The translations under genes were made by a program, and so were the position numbers. A stretch of 64,000 nucleotides of DNA from JANRJY01 sp033763735 (lineage in GTDB: Bacteria > Bacteroidota > Bacteroidia > Cytophagales > UBA9547): positions 1 to 64,000 of the forward strand of contig JANRJY010000115.1 of the NCBI GenBank assembly GCA_033763735.1, read 5' to 3'. Under the pieces are notes generated by a model. That model was given only the letters and a program-made list of their open reading frames with translations. It was not told the DNA's origin and did no database searches. This document shows positions 8,151 to 17,570 of the stretch, one piece after another. How positions within the stretch are numbered: the stretch's first letter is position 1; the number at the start of each line of letters is the position of its first letter.

Positions 8151-10439
8151 TTATTCCACCACACCTATAATCATTTGGGCAAATTCTTTTTGACTCATCA
8201 ATTCGTCATAAGTTCCTTCCAGGGTGGTTTCTCCATTTGAAATATAAAATATTTTATCTGCTTTTGAGAGCAAAAGTGGATCGTTTGTCACCATAACCAA
8301 TGCCCATTCGTTTTCTTTTTGGAACAACACATCAATTAAATGTTTTTTTTCATTTTGTTCTGTAAAAAACTCATCGTCCATTACCAGTAATGACGGTTTT
8401 TCGGCTATGCTTCTTGCTAGTATAAACTTTTGTTTGATGTTACTAGGAAAATCTACCCCACCTCCAATAAGTTGTGTTTTTAATCCACGTGGTTGGTTTT
8501 GAATAAAGTCGTTAAGCCCAACTTCTTTAATTGCCCACATAAGGTCATCAAGTGTAATCCCTTTTTTGCCAACGGTTATATTTTCTTCAATAGTACCTTC
8601 AAAAAGTTCATTATGAGTAATGTTTTCACCAATGGTATCTCTGAAACTATAAATATTGATATCTCTTATTGAAATATCATTATACAAAAAGAGGCCTTCA
8701 TATTCGTGATACAAACCGGTTAAGATTTTAATCAATGTAGTTTTGCCGGAGTTATTTTGTCCTGTTATGCAAATTTTTTCGCCTTTTTTGAATTTCAAGT
8801 TAATTTTTTTCAAAGTAGGCTTAGTGCTTCCATGATATTTGTAACTAATGTTTTTTAGTTCAATTGTAAAGTTGTCGTTATTGGGGATGGCACTAAGTTT
8901 TATGCCCTTGGTTTCTTCCAGAGGCAAATCAGTAACATGACCTACTTTGTCAAGTGCTGTGAGCAAATCATACACCACATCCAAGGTATTAATTAGCTTT
9001 TCTACAGAAGCTATAACCAGTACTATAATTAACTCTGCTGCAATAAACTGACCAATATTGATCTGGCTTTGAAATACCAACAATCCACCAAGAATTAATA
9101 AGCTTGCAGTAATAAATGTTTTGAAAATAATTATAGTAACATATTGACCTCTAAGCACTTTAAAGTGTTTTTGCCTGGCTATCAAATAATTGGAAAGATA
9201 ATTGTCCGTTTTGTCAATAGTAAGATTGGTGTACCCGGCAAGTTTGAAAGTGATGTTATTTCGAGCAAGTTCTTCAAGCCAATAAGCCACTTTGTATTTG
9301 TATTTGGATTCTGTAATACTTGATTTTAAACCTCTGGGTCCTGATACATAGGCTATTACAATAATGATAGTTATAAGTAGAAATCCAAACAAAATAAAAA
9401 ACTGATGGTAAAATGACAGCAATATTAAACCGAATAAAATTTGCAATAATGCAGCTGTAATATCAATTAAGAACTTAGGCAAAGATTTTTGAATGTTAAG
9501 TACATCAAAAAATCTATTAACCAATTCCGGGCCATATTCTTTGCTAATTGCTTCAAGTTTTATTTTGGGTATACGATGACTGAATTCATAAGCTGCTTTA
9601 GCAAATACACGTTGTTGTAGGACTTCCACAAATTGAAGTTGCAATATTTGTAGATATCCTGCAAATCCAGTAGCAGCTACAATAATAATGGTAAGCACCA
9701 CAATTGAACTCATCATTGAACCACCGGAAATTAGCGTTATAATTGATTGTATTCCAAGGGGTAAAGTTAGATTTACTAATCCTACTAAAACAGCAAAGAA
9801 GTAAATATAGCCAATTTCTTTTCGTTCCAGCGACATCAATTTCATAAGTCGCTGCACAGGGTTTGGATGTTTTTTATGAGAGCTGGCATCACTATTGGTT
9901 CGTTCGCTATTTTCTTCATTTTGGCTCTCATTTCTTGATAATTGTGGGGCAACAGGTATTCCGGTAATAAAAAATATATTGTCCTGAACATCTTGCTGTT
10001 CGCCTAAAATGTTTTTGCCATATTCAAAGTTGTATCTCCAATTAAGGTCAATTACTTTGCTTAAACTTCTGATGAGTTCTTCAATATCTGATACTTGATT
10101 TTCAAATACTTTTTCGTTGTTGAATGTGTAATAAATTAGCTTGTTTTTAGGTCGGAAAATTATAATGGGTGTAACCGAATCGGATTTCAAAAAGGCAATT
10201 ATTGGGAAAGTAAGTTCTTCTAAAAAAGTTTTGAAAGTATATACTCTTAAGCTGTTATTTGTAAAAACAAAATTAGCATAATTGCCTGTGTCATAAAGTC
10301 GTTCAAAGAAAAAATCAATTGAGTCATACTTCTCTTTTAAGTATCTGCCTTTTTCTGATATTAAATCAAAATGGTTGATTTTTGCATTAGAAAGTTCAGC
10401 ATATTTCTCAACCAGATTATTGATTAATGTTAAATTCAT
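8151..10439 (-). CDS. ABC exporter (transmembrane + degenerate ATPase), type I secretion
   Basis: 762 residues. An N-terminal soluble region (about 1-190) that lacks the Cys/His signature of a C39 peptidase is followed by an exporter-type membrane domain (about 205-490, about six hydrophobic segments) and an ATPase domain (about 525-762). Walker A is present as GQNNSGKTT (about 558). Other catalytic elements are atypical: the LSGGQ position reads DFPSNIKQ, Walker B is LLVMDDEF rather than LLILDEPT, the H-loop His reads VTND, and no Q-loop Gln is seen at the IGEN position. It sits in an operon with outer-membrane channel and HlyD genes (stop of the channel gene 2 bases upstream), so the trio resembles a type I secretion or peptide export apparatus. 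Cargo not identified. Confidence 0.8.
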   Translation of the reverse strand: MNLTLINNLVEKYAELSNAKINHFDLISEKGRYLKEKYDSIDFFFERLYDTGNYANFVFTNNSLRVYTFKTFLEELTFPIIAFLKSDSVTPIIIFRPKNKLIYYTFNNEKVFENQVSDIEELIRSLSKVIDLNWRYNFEYGKNILGEQQDVQDNIFFITGIPVAPQLSRNESQNEENSERTNSDASSHKKHPNPVQRLMKLMSLERKEIGYIYFFAVLVGLVNLTLPLGIQSIITLISGGSMMSSIVVLTIIIVAATGFAGYLQILQLQFVEVLQQRVFAKAAYEFSHRIPKIKLEAISKEYGPELVNRFFDVLNIQKSLPKFLIDITAALLQILFGLILLSFYHQFFILFGFLLITIIIVIAYVSGPRGLKSSITESKYKYKVAYWLEELARNNITFKLAGYTNLTIDKTDNYLSNYLIARQKHFKVLRGQYVTIIIFKTFITASLLILGGLLVFQSQINIGQFIAAELIIVLVIASVEKLINTLDVVYDLLTALDKVGHVTDLPLEETKGIKLSAIPNNDNFTIELKNISYKYHGSTKPTLKKINLKFKKGEKICITGQNNSGKTTLIKILTGLYHEYEGLFLYNDISIRDINIYSFRDTIGENITHNELFEGTIEENITVGKKGITLDDLMWAIKEVGLNDFIQNQPRGLKTQLIGGGVDFPSNIKQKFILARSIAEKPSLLVMDDEFFTEQNEKKHLIDVLFQKENEWALVMVTNDPLLLSKADKIFYISNGETTLEGTYDELMSQKEFAQMIIGVVE

Positions 10440-10441
10440 AT

Positions 10442-11896
10442 CTATTGTTCTATATTATTTTTCCCTGCCGACCAATACAATCCTGCTTTTGATTTTTCAT
10501 ATTTCGCTTCCAATTCGGCACGTTTGATTCTTGCATCAATAAGATTGGTTTCTCTTGTGTTTACTAAAAACAAGGAACTTTCGCCATTATTAAACTTATT
10601 AAACTCGGCTTCTTTTAAAATATAATAATTCTCAATTAGTTTGGTTTGAGTACTCAATAGCCTTTCCGAGTTTTTAAGTTCATTAAAGAATTGCATAATT
10701 TCATTGGATATCTGTCTTGAAGTAAATGATCTTTCAAATTCTGTTTGTTTTATTTTTAGTTTGGTAACTTGAAGTTTGGCTCTTTCTTTTCTTAAAAACA
10801 AAGGCACTACTACATCAAATCCGGTTTTGTAATAGTCTTTGTAAATTCCTGAACTGATATTATTACTTGCATTTATTCCTGCTCCCAATAGGTTGTAATT
10901 CAAGTTTATTATGGGCTTAATATTTTCAATTGCTAATTTTTTTTCTATGTTCAATTGACCAATTTTAAAATCAAATTTTAATAACTCCGGATGGTTTTTT
11001 TTTGCATACTGGATCAATATTTGGACTGTATTGGTGTCTTCTGAATTTGTTTTAGGGTTGAATGTTTCAGGTTTTGCATTTATTGTAAGTTCCAAAGGCG
11101 TGTCAGACGGTCCCCATATATGGTTGGATAATTCAAGTGAAGCATTTTGCAACTCCATTTGCGACTGACTATAAGTAACGTATCGATTTTGCAATAATAT
11201 TAGTGCCTCTGTCGAGTCAATTGCAGCTTCTTCGCCAATATTCACTCGTTTTTTTACAAATTCATATCTTTCCAATGCAAAATTGTACCCAATCTCCAAC
11301 GATTTGAATTTGTTATAATGAAAGTACCAGTTCCAATAGTCTTTTGCAGCTTGATACAATATTTTGTTAATCAATTTTACTTTTTCAGCCTCATTGATTT
11401 TTTGCGACAATTGAGATTGCCTTAAAGTGGCTCTTCTTTGATCAATAAAAAGTCCTTGACCCACAGCCACTGATATGCCTAAGTACGACAATCCATTGTT
11501 GGGTACAGTACGTTCAGGATTTAAATATTTCCCATAAGCTTCATCATAACCGGCTTTGAATTCAGCACCAAACCAAGTCGGAATTTTCAGTTGATTTTGC
11601 CATATTGTAAAGTAATCAGTTCCATTGTATCTTTTTTCATCATAACCTGAGGTGAATTTTGGGTCAAAACCAGTGCCTCTTGCCATTCTTATTTCTTGTC
11701 GGGCTTGAATAGGTAAGGTTAATGCCTGTTTTACAACGGGGTGATTAGCCATCATGCTTTGATACAAATCGTTTAATGTAAACACGTTATTTGTATCTGA
11801 TTGTGCATTAGCAAAAAGGGTATTAAATATGATAACACCTATTATAAAAAATGAATTAATATAATGGTTTAATATGATGAAATTAGTCTTCATCAT
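10442..11896 (-). CDS. outer-membrane efflux channel, TolC family
   Basis: About 484 residues from the double ATG at 11891-11896; a longer in-frame start at 11968 lies deep inside the HlyD gene and adds a Lys-rich stretch before the signal peptide, so it is rejected. Signal peptide ends at FANAQ. Long amphipathic helices with FVKKRVNIGEEAAIDSTEALILLQNR (a TolC-type repeat, here cited from about residue 235) and a second such repeat in the C-terminal half (about 430-470) fit the outer-membrane efflux fold. It overlaps the end of the HlyD gene by 14 bases and ends 2 bases before the ABC gene, so the order is hlyD, tolC-like, ABC. Confidence 0.85.
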   Translation of the reverse strand: MMKTNFIILNHYINSFFIIGVIIFNTLFANAQSDTNNVFTLNDLYQSMMANHPVVKQALTLPIQARQEIRMARGTGFDPKFTSGYDEKRYNGTDYFTIWQNQLKIPTWFGAEFKAGYDEAYGKYLNPERTVPNNGLSYLGISVAVGQGLFIDQRRATLRQSQLSQKINEAEKVKLINKILYQAAKDYWNWYFHYNKFKSLEIGYNFALERYEFVKKRVNIGEEAAIDSTEALILLQNRYVTYSQSQMELQNASLELSNHIWGPSDTPLELTINAKPETFNPKTNSEDTNTVQILIQYAKKNHPELLKFDFKIGQLNIEKKLAIENIKPIINLNYNLLGAGINASNNISSGIYKDYYKTGFDVVVPLFLRKERAKLQVTKLKIKQTEFERSFTSRQISNEIMQFFNELKNSERLLSTQTKLIENYYILKEAEFNKFNNGESSLFLVNTRETNLIDARIKRAELEAKYEKSKAGLYWSAGKNNIEQ

Positions 11897-13301
11897 CTTT
11901 ATAATTGTCTTTATCTTTTTTGTCTTTTTTAACTTGCAGTTTTTTACCTTTTTTGTATACCATGTCACGGCTTATATTTTGAGTAAATTCCGGTGGAAAT
12001 CCATTGAATTGGCGCCACATTTCATAACCAAGCATTACATTTTTGAGCATAGCCCATCCTGACACTCCCGTCCCTATCCGTAGTTGATGTGGCCATTCTA
12101 CAGTTGAATCTGGCGTAATTAACAACCTAAATTTACCGTTACTTGAATTAACGTAATCAATCACCGCAACTTTCCCACCAAATGTACCTGATGATGCTCC
12201 GGGCCATCCAGCAAATATGATGGCGGGCCATCCATCAAACTGAAGACGGACCGGGCATCCAATATAAACCAGAGGCAAATCAACAGGTTTGATGTACAAC
12301 TCTACAGCCAATTCAGGTTTGTCTGGCATAATGGTGGCTATTTCTTCTCCTTCTTTAATAGTTTCGCCCAACCCTTGTTTTATTGCACGAACCATATATC
12401 CATCTTGAGGTGCCCTAATGATATACATTTTGTTTCGGATAATCATGTTAGAAAGCTCGATGCTGAGTTTTTGAATAATGGCATCAGATTCAAACAAGTC
12501 TGATAATGTGGCGTTTAGGTCTGATTCTGCTTTCGATATTTTATCTTGATATTCGGCATTCAATGAATTTAGTTCTATTTCAGTATTGATCAAGTCGTTT
12601 TTTGCAGCTGAATATTTATTATAGGCGGAAATATATTTGGCATTCGTTTGCTGGAATTTTAAATTCCTTTGTTCTAACTGTGTCAATGAAACCAAACCCT
12701 GATCAAATAATTTTTGTTGACGTTCGAGTTGTTTTTGTGCTATTTCGTTATCTGCTCGAGCGGCTAGGTATTCAACAGAATCTATTTGTACATACATTCC
12801 ATATTGTTGCACTTTGTTTTTTGCCTTATTAATGCTGAATTGCAAACTAGCTTTCAATGCTTGAATTTGTTTTCGAAGTGCATCTGCTTTTTCTTGCTTT
12901 GAAGCAATAGAAGATCTTTTGGCTTTAATTTGATCTTCCAATCGTTGTATCAACATGGGGTCTAAAAATTTCTCCTTAATTTCGGAAATCGCTAAAATTG
13001 TATCTCCTTGATTAACAAACTGACCTTCTCGAGCATACCATTTTTCAATCCGACCTGCAATCAATGATTGAATAGTTTGAGGTCTGTCTTTGGGACTAAA
13101 TGCCGTCACAATTCCTGAACCATCAATACTTTGTTGCCAAGGCAAAAAAAGTGATAACACGGCTACTAAAAATATACCACCAATCCATCTAACAATTAAT
13201 GGTCTTTTTCTGGAGGAATTAACCAATTTAATGGAATATAACCGATCGATGTTAAAAGTTTCATCGGTTAGGATGTCGTTTGAATCATTCTTATATTCCA
13301 T
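11883..13301 (-). CDS. HlyD-family membrane fusion (periplasmic adaptor) protein
   Basis: 472 residues. One transmembrane helix (about 38-58, WIGGIFLVAVLSLFLPW), then a lipoyl-like hairpin half (IDGSGIVTAFSPKD, VNQGDTILAISE), a long coiled coil (about 115-290, with Lys/Gln/Glu heptads), the second lipoyl half (IIRAPQDGYMVRAIKQGLGE, about 315-335) and a beta-barrel region. The extreme C-terminus is very basic (KKGKKLQVKKDKKDKDNYKD). It bridges inner-membrane exporter and outer-membrane channel. First gene of the export operon; a 318-base, AT-rich gap separates it from the next upstream gene except for the small ORF at 13372. Confidence 0.88.
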   Translation of the reverse strand: MEYKNDSNDILTDETFNIDRLYSIKLVNSSRKRPLIVRWIGGIFLVAVLSLFLPWQQSIDGSGIVTAFSPKDRPQTIQSLIAGRIEKWYAREGQFVNQGDTILAISEIKEKFLDPMLIQRLEDQIKAKRSSIASKQEKADALRKQIQALKASLQFSINKAKNKVQQYGMYVQIDSVEYLAARADNEIAQKQLERQQKLFDQGLVSLTQLEQRNLKFQQTNAKYISAYNKYSAAKNDLINTEIELNSLNAEYQDKISKAESDLNATLSDLFESDAIIQKLSIELSNMIIRNKMYIIRAPQDGYMVRAIKQGLGETIKEGEEIATIMPDKPELAVELYIKPVDLPLVYIGCPVRLQFDGWPAIIFAGWPGASSGTFGGKVAVIDYVNSSNGKFRLLITPDSTVEWPHQLRIGTGVSGWAMLKNVMLGYEMWRQFNGFPPEFTQNISRDMVYKKGKKLQVKKDKKDKDNYKDDED

Positions 13302-13371
13302 TTGAGATTAAAACTCGATTAAAATTTTAATGTTTCAAAAAAATATCAATTATTTTTATATTAAAGTTAAA

Positions 13372-13554
13372 TTAATCACTTGCGATCTGATATTTCCTTC
13401 GAATTTTATTGATTAAAAATAGTTTCTGCATTGTAAAACTGGCGGGGCTTATTTCAATAAATTGATGCTTTAGTTCATTGTAAAGCACTTGATTATCAGC
13501 CTTAAACAATTCAGGATTGATTTTTTTACTTATGCAATATTCTTCAAAAGTCAT
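13372..13554 (-). CDS. small conserved-looking hypothetical protein
   Basis: 60 residues, no signal peptide or membrane segment, helical and basic at the C-terminus (NKIRRKYQIASD). It begins 7 bases after the stop of the transglutaminase-like gene on the same strand, which argues for co-transcription and for being a real gene. I do not recognise a family. Confidence 0.5.
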   Translation of the reverse strand: MTFEEYCISKKINPELFKADNQVLYNELKHQFIEISPASFTMQKLFLINKIRRKYQIASD

Positions 13555-13561
13555 GGATTAG

Positions 13562-14590
13562 TTATTTGGCTTTTGCTATTTTTTCCAATGTTTTAAGATT
13601 TTGAGCGATGGATTCCTTTTTGGCTTTTACATCATTGCTATAAAAAGGGTCTCTTCGTCCAATTTCATTCATATATTTAAGTGATTCATTCAAATAATTA
13701 ATTGCTTCCTGTGCTAGTTTTGGGGCAGCACTACGGTCTCTTTGAACGTCAGGGTTGTTAAGTTGCGCCATTCGTTGCCATGCTAGCGTATAATAAAACC
13801 ACCCAAGTTTGTACCATGCATCATTATTTTCAGGATTAAATCTGATTATCCGAATATTAGAACTTACAATTTTGCCAATTGAGTCTTTTTTTTCCCAATA
13901 CGAAAGTGTATCCGCATAATTTATGTTTATGGTTCGGTTTAAAAATTCTTTCATTGTAGTTGAGTCTTTCTCAAATTCAGACAAAGCAATTTCATTATTA
14001 TTAAGCAACTGCCACATTGGATCAGCAGGCAAATGTTTTAAAATAAACTGTTTGGGTGATTGTTGAAAATAGGTTGGTGTAAATTGAGCTATATAGTTGT
14101 CATTCTCGTCCACATATCCCGACCCCCATGTTACATCAATCAATTGCCATTTGTCATTTATTTTTACAGCATTCCAGGCATGATCCGTGTTTTTAAATTT
14201 TTTTCCTTTTCTGTAACCATACCCCTTTGAATATCCTGCAAGCACTTCGCAAGGAATATTTTGCATCAAACATAACTTCTTGAATAACTCACTATATCCT
14301 TGACAAACGGCTTTTCTGTTTGCTATAACTAATTCAGGATTGGGATCAGGCGAAATTCCTTTTTTGAAACTGCCTAAGTCATATACAATGTGTGTGCTTA
14401 TATACACAAATATGGCTCTTATTTTTTCTTCATCAGTGTCAGCAAAAGAGGCAATTTTATCACTAATGGTTTTTAAGTTTTTAGTATATCCAATTTTCTT
14501 AGTTTCGGCATCTATTTGATCGAAATTATTTTGAGCAGATACAAATGTTAAAGATAATATGATGAGTAGTAGAGAGATTTTCATTGACAA
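13562..14590 (-). CDS. exported transglutaminase-like (papain-fold) protein
   Basis: 342 residues with a signal peptide cut after SAQ (about residue 20). The transglutaminase-like core is clear: AVCQGYSELFKKLC (Cys at about 93-96), then KNTDHAWNAVKINDKWQLIDVTWGSG (cited from about 137), giving the Cys-His-Asp triad. Members cleave or crosslink peptides, often in the cell envelope; the substrate here is unknown. The C-terminal 120 residues are helical and TPR-like. It starts a two-gene unit with the 60-residue ORF. ATG at 14588 and the nearby ATG two codons on are equally possible. Confidence 0.75.
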   Translation of the reverse strand: MSMKISLLLIILSLTFVSAQNNFDQIDAETKKIGYTKNLKTISDKIASFADTDEEKIRAIFVYISTHIVYDLGSFKKGISPDPNPELVIANRKAVCQGYSELFKKLCLMQNIPCEVLAGYSKGYGYRKGKKFKNTDHAWNAVKINDKWQLIDVTWGSGYVDENDNYIAQFTPTYFQQSPKQFILKHLPADPMWQLLNNNEIALSEFEKDSTTMKEFLNRTININYADTLSYWEKKDSIGKIVSSNIRIIRFNPENNDAWYKLGWFYYTLAWQRMAQLNNPDVQRDRSAAPKLAQEAINYLNESLKYMNEIGRRDPFYSNDVKAKKESIAQNLKTLEKIAKAK

Positions 14591-14640
14591 AAAACAACAA
14601 TAATTTTATTTTGTTCCAAATTCCGGATTAAAACTATCAA

Positions 14641-14665
14641 AAAAAAAGTCCCTGTCGGGACTTTT
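14641..14665 (-). terminator. Rho-independent terminator
   Basis: Perfect 9-bp stem AAAAGTCCC (14644-14652)/GGGACTTTT (14657-14665) with a TGTC loop. Read on the minus strand it is followed by a run of T residues, directly after the stop codon of the gene at 14669. Confidence 0.85.
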
Positions 14666-14668
14666 AGT

Positions 14669-15364
14669 TTATTTTTTATCATCATCCGTATCTATTCCCA
14701 ACATTTTGTCGAGCTTTTCTCGCACAATTTGCGTTTCTTCTTCGAGTTTTTTGCGTACAACCTTTTTTGCTTGTTGTTCGGCAAGTTTGGCGTTGGTTCC
14801 AATAAACACCGCGCATTGCACATTTCCATCTCCTACTTTTTTGTAAAATTCAGTAAAAACCAAAACTCTTCCTAAGCTTGCAGAGATTACATTATTAGCA
14901 GCAGCGATTACTTTTTGTACTGATGTTGCATCTTCTTCAGTGATTTGGCTATTGGCCAAACTATTTTCCACCAATCCTTGAATGTTAGAGCCCAACTGGC
15001 CGGCAAGGTCAAGTTTGGCAAGTTCCATTGCTGCAAATTTTGCAGCCGCAGAAGTATTAGCGGTAGCTCTTGAATTTGAAATATACCACACCGGATAACC
15101 TTCTGAATCGGTTTCTGATTGTTTCATGTAAGCATTATCAAGTTGTTTTTTCATAGGCAATGCACCGGGAGCAACATCCCAACCTTCTTTTTCGAGTGCT
15201 TTGCCTTCCTTGCGTGCAATTTTGCCGGCTTTGTCATTTAAAGCTTTACGGGTTTCTTTTATTTTTTTTCTTCTTTGTGCTTCTAAGTCTGCATCTGTTT
15301 GAGCGTAACTACTAATTCCAATAGCGATTGAAAGTAATATGGTATAAATAATATGTTTTTTCAT
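14669..15364 (-). CDS. exported hypothetical protein with coiled coil
   Basis: 231 residues. Signal peptide (MKKHIIYTILLSIAIGISSYAQ), then a charged helical segment (about 24-60), an LPP20-like alpha/beta middle with repeated Ala-rich helices (RATANTSAAAKFAAMELAKLDLAG, about 100-122; cited by position), and a C-terminal coiled coil rich in Lys/Glu ending in an acidic DTDDDKK tail. Such proteins are common in Bacteroidota and likely periplasmic; function not known. It has its own strong terminator, and the gene on its 5' side is divergent (15479), so the 114-base gap between them carries both promoters. Confidence 0.6.
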   Translation of the reverse strand: MKKHIIYTILLSIAIGISSYAQTDADLEAQRRKKIKETRKALNDKAGKIARKEGKALEKEGWDVAPGALPMKKQLDNAYMKQSETDSEGYPVWYISNSRATANTSAAAKFAAMELAKLDLAGQLGSNIQGLVENSLANSQITEEDATSVQKVIAAANNVISASLGRVLVFTEFYKKVGDGNVQCAVFIGTNAKLAEQQAKKVVRKKLEEETQIVREKLDKMLGIDTDDDKK

Positions 15365-15478
15365 GATAAAAGGGGTTTACAATTCAAAATTAACTTTAAA
15401 ATCGGATTTTTATTTTGTAATGATAAAAAAAAAGTTCAGATTTGAATTCTGATTAGAATCATTCTAAATTAAAACATA

Positions 15479-16435
15479 ATGAGCAAACTTCAAATTTTAA
15501 TTATTTTCAATCTTTGTTTAATAAGTTTCACTATTTTTTCACAAAACAAAAGATATTATTTAGAGCAAGTGGTTTCAGACACTGAAGGTCCAGAAACTTG
15601 TTATTTGTATACAAAATTACTCAAATTTAAAATTGAGGAAGGTAGTGGTATTGAAGTATTTATGCCGGAACGAAGGGATTTTTTAAATAAGAAACCTAAT
15701 CTGGATAGTTCGTACCAAAACGCTTCAAGAATGAAATGTGAATCATTAATAATTACAGATATTTCAAGAATTCAAGGTACGTATTTTATCAATGTTTCAT
15801 ATTACAATACACAAAAACGGGAAAAATATTGGTCGAAAAATTTCAAAGCTACTAGTGCAGAAGGAATAGAAACCGCTTTTAAGGAAACGGATTTAAGAAT
15901 TAATAATGATAAAGATGCTAATACGGCTTTGGTAAATGAGAAAAATTTACCAATGAATTCTACATTTAGTAAAACCGGCTATTTTGGATTGAAATTAGGA
16001 GGATTTGTTCCATTTTTTACAAATAATGCAGGAGTAGTTGCTGGTGGTGGAATTAATGGTATGTTTGACATGAGAAAATTACTTTTTGAAATTGGTGGCG
16101 AAATATACTATTCGGCAAACAATACATTTCTTTACTTTCTTAAAACAGAAATGATGCTTCCATTTGTTCAAAAACCTAATTCAGTGTATGCAAGTATTGG
16201 ATTAAATTTGGGTGGTCAGGGTTTGGTAAAAAAATACACTTCAAAAGTCTCAAATGATCCTGAAAATAGTTTTGTATTAAACGCTGGATTGATTCCACAC
16301 GTAGGATTCGGATATATTTTTGGAAGAGGTTCTCAATTACCTATCCGAATTGATGCACGAATGTATATTCCAACATACACTATTGAAAATGTGTATCCAA
16401 TGGGTGCTGGCCTAAATGTCGGGATTTACTTTTAA
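15479..16435 (+). CDS. exported protein with outer-membrane beta-barrel-like C-terminus
   Basis: 318 residues. Signal peptide cut after FSQ (about 22). Residues 25-140 look like a small alpha/beta domain (LIITDISRIQGTYFINVSYY), and about 165-318 alternate Gly and aromatic residues in amphipathic strands (GYFGLKLGGFVPFF, GGGINGMFDMRKLLFEIGGEIYY) and end with a terminal Phe (GLNVGIYF), as in outer-membrane barrels. It heads a plus-strand cluster with the lipoprotein at 16453. No family recognised beyond this. Confidence 0.6.
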   Translation: MSKLQILIIFNLCLISFTIFSQNKRYYLEQVVSDTEGPETCYLYTKLLKFKIEEGSGIEVFMPERRDFLNKKPNLDSSYQNASRMKCESLIITDISRIQGTYFINVSYYNTQKREKYWSKNFKATSAEGIETAFKETDLRINNDKDANTALVNEKNLPMNSTFSKTGYFGLKLGGFVPFFTNNAGVVAGGGINGMFDMRKLLFEIGGEIYYSANNTFLYFLKTEMMLPFVQKPNSVYASIGLNLGGQGLVKKYTSKVSNDPENSFVLNAGLIPHVGFGYIFGRGSQLPIRIDARMYIPTYTIENVYPMGAGLNVGIYF

Positions 16436-16452
16436 TATTAAAAAAGGATGAC

Positions 16453-16848
16453 ATGAAAATTACTAATCAATATATTGGTTTTATCTATCGGTCAATTGTT
16501 TTCAGTGGTTTATTATCAATATCATCTTGTGCAACCGTATTTACAGGTACTACAGACATTGTTAAATTTGAGACAACCCCTGAAAAGGCTCGAATAATTT
16601 TAGATGGAGCTACCGAATGTATTTCTCCATGTGAACTTTCAATAGAACGATCTATTTCAAAAAAAAATATCTATATTAAAAAAGAAGGTTTTGAATCCAA
16701 AAACTTTGAATTAAAGACAGAGTTTAATGTTATTTCCATTTTAAATTTAGGTAATGTACTTTTTTGGGGGGTTGATGCATTAACCGGTTCTATTTTCAAA
16801 TATGAGCCTAAGTTTTATTCCATAGAATTAGAGGCAAAAAAACCTTAA
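16453..16848 (+). CDS. PEGA-domain-like lipoprotein
   Basis: 131 residues. Lipoprotein signal ends ISSC (Cys about residue 27). The region FETTPEKARIILDGATE to CELSIERSISKKNIYIKKEGFES resembles a PEGA beta-sandwich, often found in surface proteins. A hydrophobic stretch near the C-terminus (VISILNLGNVLFWGVDALTG, about 95-114) is typical of small Bacteroidota lipoproteins with a terminal membrane-like turn. It starts 17 bases after the previous gene and is probably co-transcribed with it. Confidence 0.6.
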   Translation: MKITNQYIGFIYRSIVFSGLLSISSCATVFTGTTDIVKFETTPEKARIILDGATECISPCELSIERSISKKNIYIKKEGFESKNFELKTEFNVISILNLGNVLFWGVDALTGSIFKYEPKFYSIELEAKKP

Positions 16849-16936
16849 CATCAATTAAATTTTCAATAGATTTTTTTTTGATTTTGTTTCTATTCGTTAT
16901 GTTTGATAAATAAGTAAACTCTTAAAAATTATTAAA

Positions 16937-17461
16937 ATGAAAAAATCAGCAAAACCTATCGCAATCGCACTTTTGACTTTATTCAGTTTGCAATTACTTA
17001 CTTCTTGTTTTGGTAAATTTCCTTTGACAAGAAAAGTATATGAATTCAATGCGGGATTAATGGGAAATGACTTAACAGGAAGATTAGTTAGGACATTAAT
17101 TTTCTGGGTATTAAACATTATTCCGGTGTACTCAATTGCATCTCTAATTGATTTAATTATTTTAAATCTTATTGAGTTTTGGACAGGAACCAATCCGCTT
17201 TCCATGGCACCTGGGCAAACTGAGACTCAAAAAATTACAATGAATGGCATTGATTATTCACTTACTGCAAGTAAAAATCAATTTACAATGGAAGTTTTAA
17301 ATGGCAAATTGGCCAATACAAAACATACCGTGAACATTAATTCAAATGGTACAATTACAGCGGTTAGAAACGGAAATGAAGTTAAAATAGCCGATTACTC
17401 TTTACAATTTGCTAGTAATGAATCAATTAATAAGAATTTAGTATTTGTTTCTTCAAACTAA
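16937..17461 (+). CDS. DUF3332-like lipoprotein
   Basis: 174 residues. Lipoprotein signal with Cys in LLTSC (about residue 23), then LTRKVYEFNAGLMGNDLTGRL and two hydrophobic segments (VRTLIFWVLNIIPVYSIASL and DLIILNLIEFWTG), the arrangement typical of DUF3332 proteins. The C-terminal part is hydrophilic beta. A -7 box TATGTTTG (16898-16905) lies 31 bases upstream with an imperfectly spaced TTTG at 16877, so it may have its own promoter. Function unknown. Confidence 0.7.
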   Translation: MKKSAKPIAIALLTLFSLQLLTSCFGKFPLTRKVYEFNAGLMGNDLTGRLVRTLIFWVLNIIPVYSIASLIDLIILNLIEFWTGTNPLSMAPGQTETQKITMNGIDYSLTASKNQFTMEVLNGKLANTKHTVNINSNGTITAVRNGNEVKIADYSLQFASNESINKNLVFVSSN

Positions 17462-17570
17462 TGTTTTCTGATTACTGATCAAAACAACTTAATTATTTTA
17501 TCAACATCATTGCAAATTATAAGTATTATTTATTTCTTTGAACATTCTTACATTTTAAACTTTACAAATC

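Noticed and set aside
10442..11968. Longer start of the TolC-like protein at 11968
   Set aside because: It would overlap HlyD by 86 bases and adds a Lys-rich stretch before the signal peptide.
11874..12062. 62-residue plus-strand ORF
   Set aside because: It lies antisense to the HlyD C-terminus.
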